This document shows positions 8,181 through 16,921 of a stretch of 38,918 bases of DNA, piece after piece. The position numbers were made by a program, and so were the translations under genes. Every line of letters starts with the position of its first letter. Position 1 is the first letter of the stretch. Source of the DNA: JACMQX01 sp044225675. GTDB taxonomy: Bacteria; Pseudomonadota; Gammaproteobacteria; Burkholderiales; Burkholderiaceae_C. Where the stretch lies: positions 1 through 38,918 of the forward strand of contig JBGAIH010000041.1 in NCBI GenBank assembly GCA_044225675.1, in the 5' to 3' direction. The notes under the pieces were generated by a model. The model was not told the origin of the DNA, did not search any database, and saw only the letters and a program-made list of their open reading frames with translations.

Positions 8181-10150
8181 CCGCCATGATCCGACGCCTT
8201 CTGCCGCCGCCGCTGGCGGCCACGCTGGGCCTGCTGGCTGCGCTTGCGGTGCTCGCCGCGCCCGCCGCGCAGGCCCAGGACGCCGCGACGCTGCGCCCGA
8301 CCGAGCTGCGCGCCGACAAGCTTGCGCAAGCCGACATCCTGGCGGCGCTGCCGGCCGGCGCGCCGCTGCGCATCGTCAGCCTCGAAGGCAACTGGGCCCT
8401 GGTGGAGTCGGCCGGCACGACGGGCTGGGTCCGCACCTCGGCCATGAATCCGCAGGCCGTCTCCGCGCCCCTGGCCACCCGCAGCGTGGGCGCGCGCGCC
8501 AACCGGCACGCGCTCATCATCGGCGTGAGCCGCTATGCCGACCCGGGCACGCCGCCCCTGCCCGGCGCGCGCATCGACCGGCAGTCGGCCACCCAGATGG
8601 CCGAGGCCATGCAGGTGCCGCCCGCCAACATCACCTACCTGCAGGACGAGCAGGCCACCGGCGACAACATCCGCCGCGCGCTGGCCGAGCTCAACGCGCG
8701 CGTGGAAGACGGCGACCGCGTCTTCATCCACTATTCGGGCCACGGCACGCGCTACAAGGACGCGGCCGCCGGAGGCTGCGTCGAAGCGCTGCTAGCGCAC
8801 GACGGCGGCCAGAAGGGCACGATCACCAACCGCGAACTGGCCGACATCCTCAAGCCGATCACAGCCAAGACCGACAAGCTGTTCGTGATGTACGACGCCT
8901 GCCACTCCGGCGGCCTGGTGCGCGGCATGGCGGAGGTCCGCACACGGGGCTTTGCGCTGCCCACCGACGAGGGCCTGCTGCGGCCCAAGTTCGCCGAGAT
9001 CAGCGAGGAATGCGGCCAGCCGGTCAACGTCAAGACCCGCAACCTGGTAGTCGAAGCCACCGACAAGGGCGGACTGCCGCAGGACATCATTCACCTGAGC
9101 GCCTCGCGCGACAACGAGGTGAGCTTCGACGACGAGCAAAAGGGGGGCCTCGCCACCCAGTTCGTGCGCGACTGCATGCTGCGCGACGCGAAGGACCTTG
9201 ATGGCTCCGGCGCCATCACCATGGACGAGATCCGCATCTGCGCCCAGCAGAAGATCAACCAGCGCATGCAGAACGACCGGCTGTTCAAGCCGCACAACCT
9301 CACCCTCAGCGGCAACGGCGGCTTCGTGCCAGCGTGGTTCAGCCAGGCCGGCACGGCACTGGCGGGCGCCCCGGTCACGCCATCGGTGCCTGTCGCCGCC
9401 TCGGCGCCGGCCCCGGCAGCGGCCGGCGCGGCGCGGCCACCCGGCGCCGCTGCGGCAGGCACGGCACCCGCCGCTCCACAGGCGAGCGCCCGTCCCCCGC
9501 AGGCGCCTGCGCAGACGGCGGCCACACCGGCGGCTCCACCGGCAGCTCAGGCGGCCGCCACCGCAACGCCGTCCCCACCCGTGGCCATGCCGCCGGCCGC
9601 CGTGCCGCCGCGCCCGCTCTCCGGCGCCGAAGCGCTGCGCCAGATGTACGAGCAGCGCGACGCCAAGCGCCGCGTGCAGGCCTCGCTCGGCAAGACGCAG
9701 CTGAAGATCGGACAGGATGCGCTCGACATCACCGTCCAGTCCGACCGGGCCGGCTATGTCTACCTTGCGCTCGCCGGCTCCGACAACAAATCGGTCTACC
9801 TGCTGTTTCCCAACGACCTCGACAAGGCCAACCGCATCGAGGCGGGCCAGCGCCTGTCACTGCCGCGCCCCAACTGGCGTGTGCGGGCCGGCGGCCCGGC
9901 GGGGACGGACCACCTGCTCGTGATCGTGGCCGACGGCCCGCGCGACCTGGGCACGCTCGTGGCGGGCAAGGCCGGACCGTTCATGGCTTCGCTCAACGAC
10001 ACCGAAGGCCGCGCGCGGCTCGGTGCGCTGCTCACCGCCGCGCGCGACACGCCTGGCCGCGAATGCAGTACCCCTGCGGCACGCAGGAACAACCCCTTGT
10101 GCTCCGACGCGTTCGGCGCCACGATGCTGTCGGTCGAAGAAGTTCGCTGA
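8177..10150 (+). CDS. Exported caspase-fold peptidase with EF-hand loop and DUF4384
   Basis: A 657-residue protein of the C14 caspase/metacaspase fold. A signal peptide ends near residue 34 (AQAQ). An SH3-like segment spans about 36-100 (LEGNWALVESAGTTGWV). The caspase domain covers about 109-390, with the dyad His189 in HYSGHG and Cys242 in DACHSGG. Within it residues 340-351 (DLDGSGAITMDE) form a full EF-hand-like calcium loop. A Pro/Ala-rich linker (about 395-480) leads to a DUF4384-type beta domain (AGYVYLALAG, LLFPND). Caspase-fold enzymes of this type usually cut after Arg or Lys; specificity here is inferred. Its ATG overlaps the OmpA-domain stop. A Met at residue 4 is an alternative start. 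Confidence 0.87.
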   Translation: MTAMIRRLLPPPLAATLGLLAALAVLAAPAAQAQDAATLRPTELRADKLAQADILAALPAGAPLRIVSLEGNWALVESAGTTGWVRTSAMNPQAVSAPLATRSVGARANRHALIIGVSRYADPGTPPLPGARIDRQSATQMAEAMQVPPANITYLQDEQATGDNIRRALAELNARVEDGDRVFIHYSGHGTRYKDAAAGGCVEALLAHDGGQKGTITNRELADILKPITAKTDKLFVMYDACHSGGLVRGMAEVRTRGFALPTDEGLLRPKFAEISEECGQPVNVKTRNLVVEATDKGGLPQDIIHLSASRDNEVSFDDEQKGGLATQFVRDCMLRDAKDLDGSGAITMDEIRICAQQKINQRMQNDRLFKPHNLTLSGNGGFVPAWFSQAGTALAGAPVTPSVPVAASAPAPAAAGAARPPGAAAAGTAPAAPQASARPPQAPAQTAATPAAPPAAQAAATATPSPPVAMPPAAVPPRPLSGAEALRQMYEQRDAKRRVQASLGKTQLKIGQDALDITVQSDRAGYVYLALAGSDNKSVYLLFPNDLDKANRIEAGQRLSLPRPNWRVRAGGPAGTDHLLVIVADGPRDLGTLVAGKAGPFMASLNDTEGRARLGALLTAARDTPGRECSTPAARRNNPLCSDAFGATMLSVEEVR

Positions 10151-10205
10151 CCACCGGCCGCCCCACGCGGGCAGCCCGGCAGGACAGCAAGTCAAGGAGG
10201 AGTCC

Positions 10206-11792
10206 ATGATCCCGAACAAACCCGATGCCCGCCGCGCCGGCCTGACGAGCGCCCCGCGCGGGCTCCGGCCGCTGTGGCGCCGCCTCGCCCGCGCGCCGCG
10301 CCCGCTGCCGCTGCTGGCTGGCCTGCTGCTGGTGTCGGCCCAGGCTCAGGCGCCCTCGGACCTGCGCCTCGCGCTCGTCATCGGCAACGCCGCCTATCCC
10401 GGATCGGCTGCGCTGGTCAACCCGGCCAATGACGCCCGAGCCATGGCCGAGTCCCTGCGCAACCTCGGCTTTTCCGTCACCACGCTGCAAGACGCCAGCC
10501 GTGCCCAGATGGCCGACGCCATCGCCCGCATCCGCGAAACCCTGCGCGGCAAGCAGGCCGTGGGCATGCTCTACTACGCCGGCCACGGCGTGCAGCTCGA
10601 CTGGCGCAACTACATGGTGCCCGTCGACGCGCAGCTGCGCCAGGCGACCGACGTGCCGCAGCAGGCGGTGGACATCGGCAGCGTCATCGAGGCCTTCAAG
10701 TCGGCGGGCAACCGCATGAACATCGTCGTGCTCGATGCCTGCCGCGACAACCCCTTCGCCGGCACCGCCAGCGGCAAGGGCCTGGCCCAGCTCGACGCGC
10801 CGCCTGGCACCTTCCTGGCCTACGCCACAGCGCCCGGCAACGTCGCCGAAGACGGCGACGCCAAGGGCGGCAACGGTCTGTACACGCAGTACCTGCTGCA
10901 GGAGCTGGCCAAGCCCAGCGCCAAGATCGAGGATGTGTTCAAGCGCGTGCGCCTTCAGGTGCGCAAGCAGAGCCAGGGCCGGCAGATCCCCTGGGAGTCC
11001 ACCAGCCTGGAAGACGACTTCTACTTCAACACCGGCCAGAAGCCGCCGCCCAGACCCGACGAAAGCGCCAAAGTCGCGGCCTTCAATGCACAGAAGGCCG
11101 CGTGGGACCGCATCAAGGAGTCGGAGAACCCGGAAGACTTCTACACCTTCCTGCAGACCTGGCCTCAGGGCGAGCTGGCCGAGGCCGCGCAGTTCCGGCT
11201 CGACCGGCTTGCCGCGCCCAAGATCCAGGCCACCCCCGCGCAGGGCGAGTCGGCCGCGCTGGGCTGGAAAGGCGAGCGCTTCCTGCTGGGCGATGTGTAC
11301 CGCACCGTGCTCAAGGACAGCCTCACCGGCGTGCTGATCGAGCGCGCCACCAACACCGTGACCGCCGTGCGCGGCGACACCGTGGAGCTCAATGGCGGCA
11401 AGTCCGTGCTGACGCAGCTGTCCGGCACCATCCGCAACGCCTTCGGCACCTTCGACCCGCCCTTCGGGAGCACGCCGGCGGAGTTCCAGGTGGGCAAGAC
11501 CTGGGAGTCGCGCTCCACGCAGAAGGCCAACGACGGCAACACCAACCAGTTCCGCGGCACCTTCAAGGTGGTGGCGCGCGAGACCATCACGGTGCCGGCC
11601 GGCACCTTCCAGACCTGGGTGGTCGACTACCAGGGCTTCGCGAGCAACGGCTCCTCGTTCCGCTCGCGCAACTGGGTCGACCCGCGCTACGGACTGGCGA
11701 TCAAGCGCGAGGAGGTGGCCCGCAACCGCAACGGCAACATCTTCCGCAGCGAGATCCGCGAGATGGAGGCCGTGCCGGCCGGGCGCAGCTGA
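10206..11792 (+). CDS. Second exported caspase-family protein
   Basis: A 528-residue caspase-fold protein. The N-terminus is Arg-rich followed by a hydrophobic run ending VSAQAQA near residue 49, which looks like a signal peptide. The caspase domain begins RLALVIGNAAYPG (about 54) and keeps both catalytic residues, His127 in YYAGHG and Cys179 in VLDACRDNP. It runs to about 275, where WESTSLEDDFYF is typical of bacterial C14 proteins. The remaining 250 residues form an unrecognised beta-rich region. It lies 55 bp after the first caspase gene, with a strong AAGGAGG ribosome-binding site at 10194-10200 that fixes the start. The domain layout differs from its neighbour, so it is not a simple recent duplicate. 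Confidence 0.87.
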   Translation: MIPNKPDARRAGLTSAPRGLRPLWRRLARAPRPLPLLAGLLLVSAQAQAPSDLRLALVIGNAAYPGSAALVNPANDARAMAESLRNLGFSVTTLQDASRAQMADAIARIRETLRGKQAVGMLYYAGHGVQLDWRNYMVPVDAQLRQATDVPQQAVDIGSVIEAFKSAGNRMNIVVLDACRDNPFAGTASGKGLAQLDAPPGTFLAYATAPGNVAEDGDAKGGNGLYTQYLLQELAKPSAKIEDVFKRVRLQVRKQSQGRQIPWESTSLEDDFYFNTGQKPPPRPDESAKVAAFNAQKAAWDRIKESENPEDFYTFLQTWPQGELAEAAQFRLDRLAAPKIQATPAQGESAALGWKGERFLLGDVYRTVLKDSLTGVLIERATNTVTAVRGDTVELNGGKSVLTQLSGTIRNAFGTFDPPFGSTPAEFQVGKTWESRSTQKANDGNTNQFRGTFKVVARETITVPAGTFQTWVVDYQGFASNGSSFRSRNWVDPRYGLAIKREEVARNRNGNIFRSEIREMEAVPAGRS

Positions 11793-11830
11793 GTCCGCCC
11801 CTCGTCCGCCCTCCCTTCCGCGTCACGCCG

Positions 11831-13120
11831 TCAGTCGTCCTTCTCGCCCGGCAGGTACAGCGTCTCGCGGCCCATGCGGTCGAGCACCAGCTCGGCCGTC
11901 CAGGGCAGCATGAGCGAGCCGCAGCGGCTGTCGCGGTACAGGCGCTCCAGCGGCAGGTGCTTCATCATGCTCTGGCCGCCGCAGGTGCGGATGGCCAGCC
12001 GGGCGATGTCGTTGGCGCCTTCCATGACGCTGTAGTGGGCCGCGTACAGCCGCATCTTCTCGTCGCGTGACGGATTCGGGCGCGCCTCGCTGATGGCGCG
12101 CGAGAACAGGCTGCGCATCTGCTCGAGCTGGATGCGCATCTGCGCCACCGCGATCTGCTTGGTCGGGAACATGCGCCGCTTGACGCTGCGCTCGCCCGGC
12201 GCCACGGGCGCGCCGGTGGCCTCGTTGATCTCGCCGCGCAGATAGGCCACGGTGAAGTCATACGCCGCATTGGCCAGACCCAGGTAGGTCGGCGCGAGCG
12301 TGAAGAACATCGCCGGCCAGGTCTGCGCACCCTTGAAGTAGATGCCGCGCGGCATCAGCTGCTCGGCGTCGCTCACGAACACGTCCTTGAAGCTGAGGTT
12401 GCGGCTGACGGTGCCGCGCATGCCCAGAGGATTCCAGTCACCGCTGATCGAGAAGCCCGCCGCCGTCGCGGGCACGGCGATGTACAGCGTGTCGCGCGCA
12501 TCCGGAAGCTCGTCGCCCTTGTCCTCGGTGCACAGCACGCCGTAGTAGTCGGCCGCCCCCGACAGCGAGGCGAAGATCTTGCGCCCGTTGATGATCCAGC
12601 CGCCTTCGGTCTTGCGCGCCGTGGTGCCGAAGGGCGCGCGCCCGGCCGCTGCGGCCGAGCCCTCGCTGAAGGGCTGGGCGTAGATGGCGCCGTCGCGCAC
12701 GACGCGCTCGAAGTGCAGCTCGCGCCGCGCCGCATGCTCCAGGCGCTGGGTGTCGTTCATCGCGATGCCGTCGGCCAGCACGCCCGTCCAGAGCGTCGAG
12801 CAGATGTGCATGTTCCAGGTCAGCGCGGTCGCGCCGCAGAAGCGCCCGATCTCGGCCGCCACCATCATGTAGGTGGCATAGTCAGCGCCGAGTCCGCCAT
12901 GGGCCTGCGGCACGCACAGGCGCAGAAAGCCGGCGTCGCGAAGATCCTCGTAGTTGGCGAAGGGAAAGCTCGCCGACTCGTCCCACTGGGCCGCGCGCGG
13001 CGCGAATCTGGTGCGGCCCAGCTCATGGGCCCGCGCCAGCAGCTCGCGCTGCTTCGGGGTGAACGGCAGGTCGCCGACCGCCGGGGTGAAGTCCGGCAGC
13101 GGGGAGGCGGCATCGGCCAT
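11831..13120 (-). CDS. Acyl-CoA dehydrogenase-fold flavoprotein, possible monooxygenase
   Basis: A 429-residue protein with the full acyl-CoA dehydrogenase fold: the N-terminal helical domain, the flavin-binding middle (YAQPFSEGSA, TARKTEGGWIINGRKIFAS), and the C-terminal helical domain. The C-terminal stretch reads RDSRCGSLMLPWTAELVLD where acyl-CoA dehydrogenases often have the YEGT-type segment carrying the catalytic glutamate. With a flavin reductase encoded across the divergent promoter, a two-component flavin monooxygenase of the DszC/HsaA type is a reasonable alternative; this is inference. The ATG at 13120 has CAGGAGA upstream. It is the last gene of a minus-strand series with the dioxygenase-like, alpha/beta-hydrolase and serine-hydrolase genes. 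Confidence 0.82.
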   Translation of the reverse strand: MADAASPLPDFTPAVGDLPFTPKQRELLARAHELGRTRFAPRAAQWDESASFPFANYEDLRDAGFLRLCVPQAHGGLGADYATYMMVAAEIGRFCGATALTWNMHICSTLWTGVLADGIAMNDTQRLEHAARRELHFERVVRDGAIYAQPFSEGSAAAAGRAPFGTTARKTEGGWIINGRKIFASLSGAADYYGVLCTEDKGDELPDARDTLYIAVPATAAGFSISGDWNPLGMRGTVSRNLSFKDVFVSDAEQLMPRGIYFKGAQTWPAMFFTLAPTYLGLANAAYDFTVAYLRGEINEATGAPVAPGERSVKRRMFPTKQIAVAQMRIQLEQMRSLFSRAISEARPNPSRDEKMRLYAAHYSVMEGANDIARLAIRTCGGQSMMKHLPLERLYRDSRCGSLMLPWTAELVLDRMGRETLYLPGEKDD

Positions 13121-13197
13121 GGGTGTCTCCTGTCAGGGGGTGGGATGAGAAAGGCACAAGGACGCGGCGCATCGGGCAGGGCGGCCGGAACGCACGC

Positions 13198-14487
13198 TCA
13201 GGGCAGGCCGCCCAGGCTGCGCAGCACGCCCAGCCACAGGGCATTGCGCTCGGCATAGGCCTCGGGCTCCTGCCGGCCGCTCGCGCCTTCATAGACGGCG
13301 GTGTGGACCATGACGATGCCGCTGGCCGGCTGAACGAATACCGCCTGCCCGTGGATGCCCTGCATGCCGAAGGTGCGGCCCTTCTGGGGCATCAGCCAGA
13401 ACTGGTAACCGTAGCCGAGGTAGCCGGTCGCGCGGCCGGGTGCGAAGGCCGGCGGCTGGCGCGCCACGTCGGTGGCATCGAGCAGCCAGGCCTCGGGCAC
13501 CACCTGCCGGTCACCGACCTTGCCATCGCGCGCCAGCATCAGGCCCAGGCGGCCCCAGTCGCGCAGCGTCGCCATGAAGCCGCCGCCCGCCTGCTCCTGG
13601 CCGTCGGCACTGACCCGCCACAGCGCATCGCGCTCCGCGCCCAGCGGCTGCCAGAGCCATTCGCTGGTCAGCTGCGCCATGCTGCGGCCGGTTGCGGCCG
13701 TGAGTACGCGGCCGAGCACCTCGGTCTCCGCGGTGGCGTAGGTGAACTTCTCGCCGGGCGGCTGCAGACGCTCGTTGAAGCCGCGCAGCAGGTCCAGCGG
13801 ACGCGGGCCGCTGCCGTACATGGCGCGCGACAGCCGAGAGATGTCGTCGTTGCCGTCGTACAGCTCGGTGAACTTCACGCCCGAGCTCATGCGCAGCAGA
13901 TGGCGGATGCTGGTGGCGCCATAGGCCGAGCCGGCCAGCGCCTGCACGTACTTGGCCGCAGGGTCGTCGACCGAGGCGATCAGGCCCTTGTCGATGGCCA
14001 TGCCGATGAGCAGCGAAGTCACGCTCTTGGCCATGGAAAACGAGATGAAGCGCGCCTCGGGCGTGCGCGCATAGCGGTAACGCTCGGCCACGATCTCGCC
14101 GTTCTTGAGAATGAGCAGCCCGGTGACGCGGCGGCGCTCCAGGTACTCGTCGAGCGTGTAGCCGAGGTTGCGGTATCGGTACTGCACCGCCGGCGGGCTG
14201 GCCCTGCGCGGCAGCTCGGCCACGGGCCCGGCGCGCGGCACTTCGCGCACGGCCAGGCCGGTCTTCTCCATCGCCGACCAGGAGCCGACGCGGTACGGCA
14301 CCTGGTACCAGGTGGGCGGCCCGCCGACCGGGTAACCCTGGGCCGCGCCGAGCAGATCGGCGTCGGGCTCGGCGCGAACCGTGCCCGGCGCCACGAGGAA
14401 CAGCGTCAGCAGAAGGGCCGGCAGAACGGCCGACAAAGAGGTCGGCAGAAAGCCGGGCTGCGCGGTGGGAGGGACTCGCCGGGGCAT
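13198..14487 (-). CDS. Exported serine hydrolase, class C beta-lactamase fold
   Basis: A 429-residue penicillin-binding-protein-like hydrolase. A hydrophobic signal segment ends near residue 39 (PGTVRAE). The SxxK motif is SMAK at 151-154, with Ser151 the predicted nucleophile and Lys154 its partner. Tyr250 in FTYATAE stands at the YxN position, with Thr in place of Asn. The KTG-like box is replaced by IHGQ, as in EstB and NylB-type esterases or amidases, so beta-lactamase activity is not expected. The gene starts ten bases downstream of the alpha/beta hydrolase stop, so co-transcription is likely, although this exported enzyme need not act in the same pathway. Confidence 0.85.
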   Translation of the reverse strand: MPRRVPPTAQPGFLPTSLSAVLPALLLTLFLVAPGTVRAEPDADLLGAAQGYPVGGPPTWYQVPYRVGSWSAMEKTGLAVREVPRAGPVAELPRRASPPAVQYRYRNLGYTLDEYLERRRVTGLLILKNGEIVAERYRYARTPEARFISFSMAKSVTSLLIGMAIDKGLIASVDDPAAKYVQALAGSAYGATSIRHLLRMSSGVKFTELYDGNDDISRLSRAMYGSGPRPLDLLRGFNERLQPPGEKFTYATAETEVLGRVLTAATGRSMAQLTSEWLWQPLGAERDALWRVSADGQEQAGGGFMATLRDWGRLGLMLARDGKVGDRQVVPEAWLLDATDVARQPPAFAPGRATGYLGYGYQFWLMPQKGRTFGMQGIHGQAVFVQPASGIVMVHTAVYEGASGRQEPEAYAERNALWLGVLRSLGGLP

Positions 14488-14497
14488 GGCCGACCCG

Positions 14498-15298
14498 TCA
14501 GTGCAGCACGCGCGGCAGCGCGAGGAAGTTCAGCACCAGCGCGTCGAACTCCTCCGGCGCCTCCAGGTTCTGCAGGTGGCCGATGCCGCGCATCTCCACG
14601 TAGGTGCTGCCGGCAATGGCGTCCGCCATCTTTTTCATGACGGCCGGCGGCGCGTTACGGTCGTGCTCGCCCGCCACCAGCAGCGTGGGCACGTGGATCT
14701 GCGCCAGGCTGGCGCGTCGGTCGAAGCCGACGATGGCCTCCAGCGCGCGCCGGTAGGTGGCAGGATGCACCTGCGCCATGCAGTGCCGGGCCAGGTTGAC
14801 GCCCTCGGGCAGCGAGCCCGGACCGATCATCTGCGGCACCAGCACCTCGGCCAGCTCGGCCATGGACTTGCCGGCATCGAGCGGTGCGGTGCGCTCGGCA
14901 ACGAACTGCCGCTGCCAGTCGCCGTCGGGCTTGCCGAAGGACGGCGAAGTGCCGCAAAGAATCAGACGGCTCACCAGCTCGGGCCGGCGCGCCACCACCT
15001 CCTGCGCCACCATGCCCCCCATGCTGTGGCCCAGCAGCACCACGCCGCCGGCCGGCGCGCCCGGGCCGCCCTGCAGGGTCTCGATCAGCGCGATGCAGCT
15101 CTGGGCCAGGCCCTTGAAGTTGTAGGGCTCGATCGGCGCGCTGTGACCATAGCCCGGCATGTCCCAGGCGACGGCGCGCCAGCCCGAGCCGGCGAAGGTC
15201 TCGACCTGCGGCGCGAACGACAGGTGGCCGCCGCCGATGCCGTGCAGCATCAGCAGGGTCGGCCCGGTGCCCAGGGTGGTGAAGGTCGGCACGCTCAC
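14498..15298 (-). CDS. Alpha/beta hydrolase, NicD-like candidate
   Basis: A 266-residue cytoplasmic alpha/beta hydrolase with HGIGGG near residue 19 (oxyanion hole), nucleophile Ser92 in GHSMGG, Asp213 in AGEHD and His241 in GIGHLQ. The start is the GTG at 15298, whose GTGA overlaps the TGA of the upstream dioxygenase-like gene, indicating coupled translation. In nicotinate degradation the product of 2,5-dihydroxypyridine dioxygenase, N-formylmaleamate, is deformylated by the alpha/beta hydrolase NicD. This gene's coupling to a NicX-like gene makes that its best guess. The general family is certain, the substrate inferred. Confidence 0.85.
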   Translation of the reverse strand: MSVPTFTTLGTGPTLLMLHGIGGGHLSFAPQVETFAGSGWRAVAWDMPGYGHSAPIEPYNFKGLAQSCIALIETLQGGPGAPAGGVVLLGHSMGGMVAQEVVARRPELVSRLILCGTSPSFGKPDGDWQRQFVAERTAPLDAGKSMAELAEVLVPQMIGPGSLPEGVNLARHCMAQVHPATYRRALEAIVGFDRRASLAQIHVPTLLVAGEHDRNAPPAVMKKMADAIAGSTYVEMRGIGHLQNLEAPEEFDALVLNFLALPRVLH

Positions 15299-16332
15299 GG
15301 CAGCACCTGCCCCGCCGCCACCACCGGCACGCCGTCGAGCGTCACCGTGCAGCCACGCATCGGCAGGTCGAAGTGGCCCTGCGTGTGGCGGCCCGCCACC
15401 TCGTTGGCGCCGGTGCTGTAGAGGAAGTTGCCTGCGAAGGCGCGCAGTTCGGTGCCGTTGAAGTCGCGCTTGTCGTACAGCGCCATGCTGTCCCAGCGTG
15501 CTGCGGCATTGAGGCCCCAGCCCACATGGCTCACCGCATAGGCCTCGCGGTCGCCCCAGGCGGCGATGTAGCTGCGCAGGAGTTCGGCGTCCACGCCCGT
15601 GCCGTCGATGCGGGTGATGTAGTCGTTCTCGATGGTCAGCGTGACCGGCCGCTCGATGTAGCGTTTGAAGGTGAGGTTGACGTCGCCCTCGGCCAGCACC
15701 AGCGTGCCCTGGACGCAACCAGCCGCCGGGAAGGCCAGCGCCAGCCCGCCCGGCCAGTGCGTGAGCGTGCCGGGCCGGCTGGTGTAGCCCCAGTTGCCGC
15801 CAGCGACGGCACCGGCGAGCGAGATGTCGAGCTGCGTGCCGGCCGCCGAGGTCACGCGCAGCTGGCGCGCGCCGCGAAGCCTGCGCACGTGCTCCTTGAC
15901 CAGCGGCTCCAGCCCGTCGCCGGGCACCAGGCGGGCCAGCGCCTCCGGATGTTCATTGCTCACGTAGACGACGCGTGCCCCGGCCTTGAGGATGGCGGGC
16001 AGCTCGGGCGCATGCATCAGCCCCTCGACGGTGCAGTCGACCACCAGCGTGCTGGCGCCCAGGGCCTGCACGGCGGGTGCCAGGCCCTGCAGCGCCTGGG
16101 AAGCCCCGGTCGAGCGCGACACCGGCACATCCGGCGAGAATGGGGTGGGCATCGTCAGCGTGAAGACCCGCGCGCCGATGCGGTCGGCCGCGAGGCGGGC
16201 CAGTGCCGGCAGGACCGGACGCGTCTGGCTCTCGCAGAGCACGGCGACCGTGTCGCCAGGCTGCAGGGCGCAGCGCCGCAGGACGGATTCGAAGGCCGCA
16301 AGCCACGCGGGCTCGATGGTTTCCTGCAGCAT
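15295..16332 (-). CDS. 2,5-dihydroxypyridine 5,6-dioxygenase-like protein (NicX family)
   Basis: A 345-residue protein of the NicX family, which opens the ring of 2,5-dihydroxypyridine to N-formylmaleamate with Fe(II) and oxygen. Known NicX iron ligands are two histidines about 53 residues apart plus an aspartate two residues after the second. Here SHVGWG supplies His269 and QGHFDLP supplies His320 and Asp322, a very similar spacing. I start at the ATG at 16332 (MLQETIEP), which has AGGAG about 12 bases upstream. An ATG at 16371 adds 13 residues but has no ribosome-binding site and lies inside the regulatory palindrome. It heads the minus-strand catabolic operon. The family also contains uncharacterised peptidase-like members. 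Confidence 0.75.
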   Translation of the reverse strand: MLQETIEPAWLAAFESVLRRCALQPGDTVAVLCESQTRPVLPALARLAADRIGARVFTLTMPTPFSPDVPVSRSTGASQALQGLAPAVQALGASTLVVDCTVEGLMHAPELPAILKAGARVVYVSNEHPEALARLVPGDGLEPLVKEHVRRLRGARQLRVTSAAGTQLDISLAGAVAGGNWGYTSRPGTLTHWPGGLALAFPAAGCVQGTLVLAEGDVNLTFKRYIERPVTLTIENDYITRIDGTGVDAELLRSYIAAWGDREAYAVSHVGWGLNAAARWDSMALYDKRDFNGTELRAFAGNFLYSTGANEVAGRHTQGHFDLPMRGCTVTLDGVPVVAAGQVLP

Positions 16333-16368
16333 GGTGGGTGCTCGTCTCCTGTGTGTCGTATCATTATT

Positions 16369-16382
16369 CATGAAATTTCATG
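16369..16382. promoter_or_regulatory. Perfect 14-bp palindrome in the divergent promoter region
   Basis: CATGAAATTTCATG is a perfect inverted repeat located between the divergent dioxygenase-like and flavin reductase genes, in a locally AT-rich stretch within very GC-rich DNA. Its size and position fit an operator for the MarR-family regulator encoded two genes away. It also contains both outermost candidate ATG codons of the flanking genes, which argues that translation starts further inside at least one of them. Binding is an inference. Confidence 0.6.
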
Positions 16383-16910
16383 CAAATTGAAGCAGTCGAC
16401 GTGAACCCTCCGCCCAAGGCCCGGCCCCCAGTGTTCTCCGGCGCAGAGTTCCGCACCGCGCTGGGCATGTTCGCCACCGGCGTCACCATCGTGACCGCGC
16501 GCTCCGCCCAGGGCGTGCTGGTCGGGCTCACAGCCAACTCCTTCAACTCCGTGTCGCTGGCGCCGCCCCTGGTGCTGTGGAGCCTGTCGCAGGCCGCCGG
16601 CTCGATGCCGGCCTTCAGCACGGGCTCGCACTACGCCATCAACATTCTGGCGGCCGACCAGAAGGCGCTGGCCGAGCGCTTTGCGCAGAAGGGCGCGGAC
16701 CGCTGGAGCGGCGTGGCCTTCACCGAAGGGGCGGGCGGAGCGCCCCTGCTGAGCGGTGCCGCCGCAACGTTCGAATGCTTCAACCGCAGCCGCTACGAGG
16801 AGGGCGACCACGTCATCTTCGTCGGCGAGGTCGAGCGCTGCAGCCACCGCGCCGGTGCCTCGCCGCTGCTGTACCACGGCGGACGCTACTTCACCGAGCA
16901 CCCGCTGTGA
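16380..16910 (+). CDS. Flavin reductase family protein (HpaC-like)
   Basis: A 176-residue FMN-binding split-barrel protein of the HpaC/flavin reductase group, which uses NAD(P)H to supply reduced flavin to a partner monooxygenase. Family features are FRTALGMFATGVTIVTA near residues 24-40, GLTANSFNSVSLAPPLVLWS, and the C-terminal HVIFVGEVE...LLYHGGRY. The start is ambiguous: the ATG at 16380 overlaps the regulatory palindrome, and a GTG at 16401 would also keep the whole domain. A candidate partner is the acyl-CoA-dehydrogenase-fold protein on the divergent arm. The MarR gene follows after 11 bp. Confidence 0.88.
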   Translation: MQIEAVDVNPPPKARPPVFSGAEFRTALGMFATGVTIVTARSAQGVLVGLTANSFNSVSLAPPLVLWSLSQAAGSMPAFSTGSHYAINILAADQKALAERFAQKGADRWSGVAFTEGAGGAPLLSGAAATFECFNRSRYEEGDHVIFVGEVERCSHRAGASPLLYHGGRYFTEHPL

Positions 16911-16921
16911 ACGGATGAAGC

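Noticed and set aside
8177..11792. Anti-phage defence caspases
   Set aside because: Both proteins have signal peptides and lie with envelope proteins; no sensor, nucleotide-signal or CRISPR component is present.
13198..14487. Antibiotic-resistance beta-lactamase
   Set aside because: The SxxK motif is present but the YxN and KTG boxes are altered, as in esterase-type relatives.
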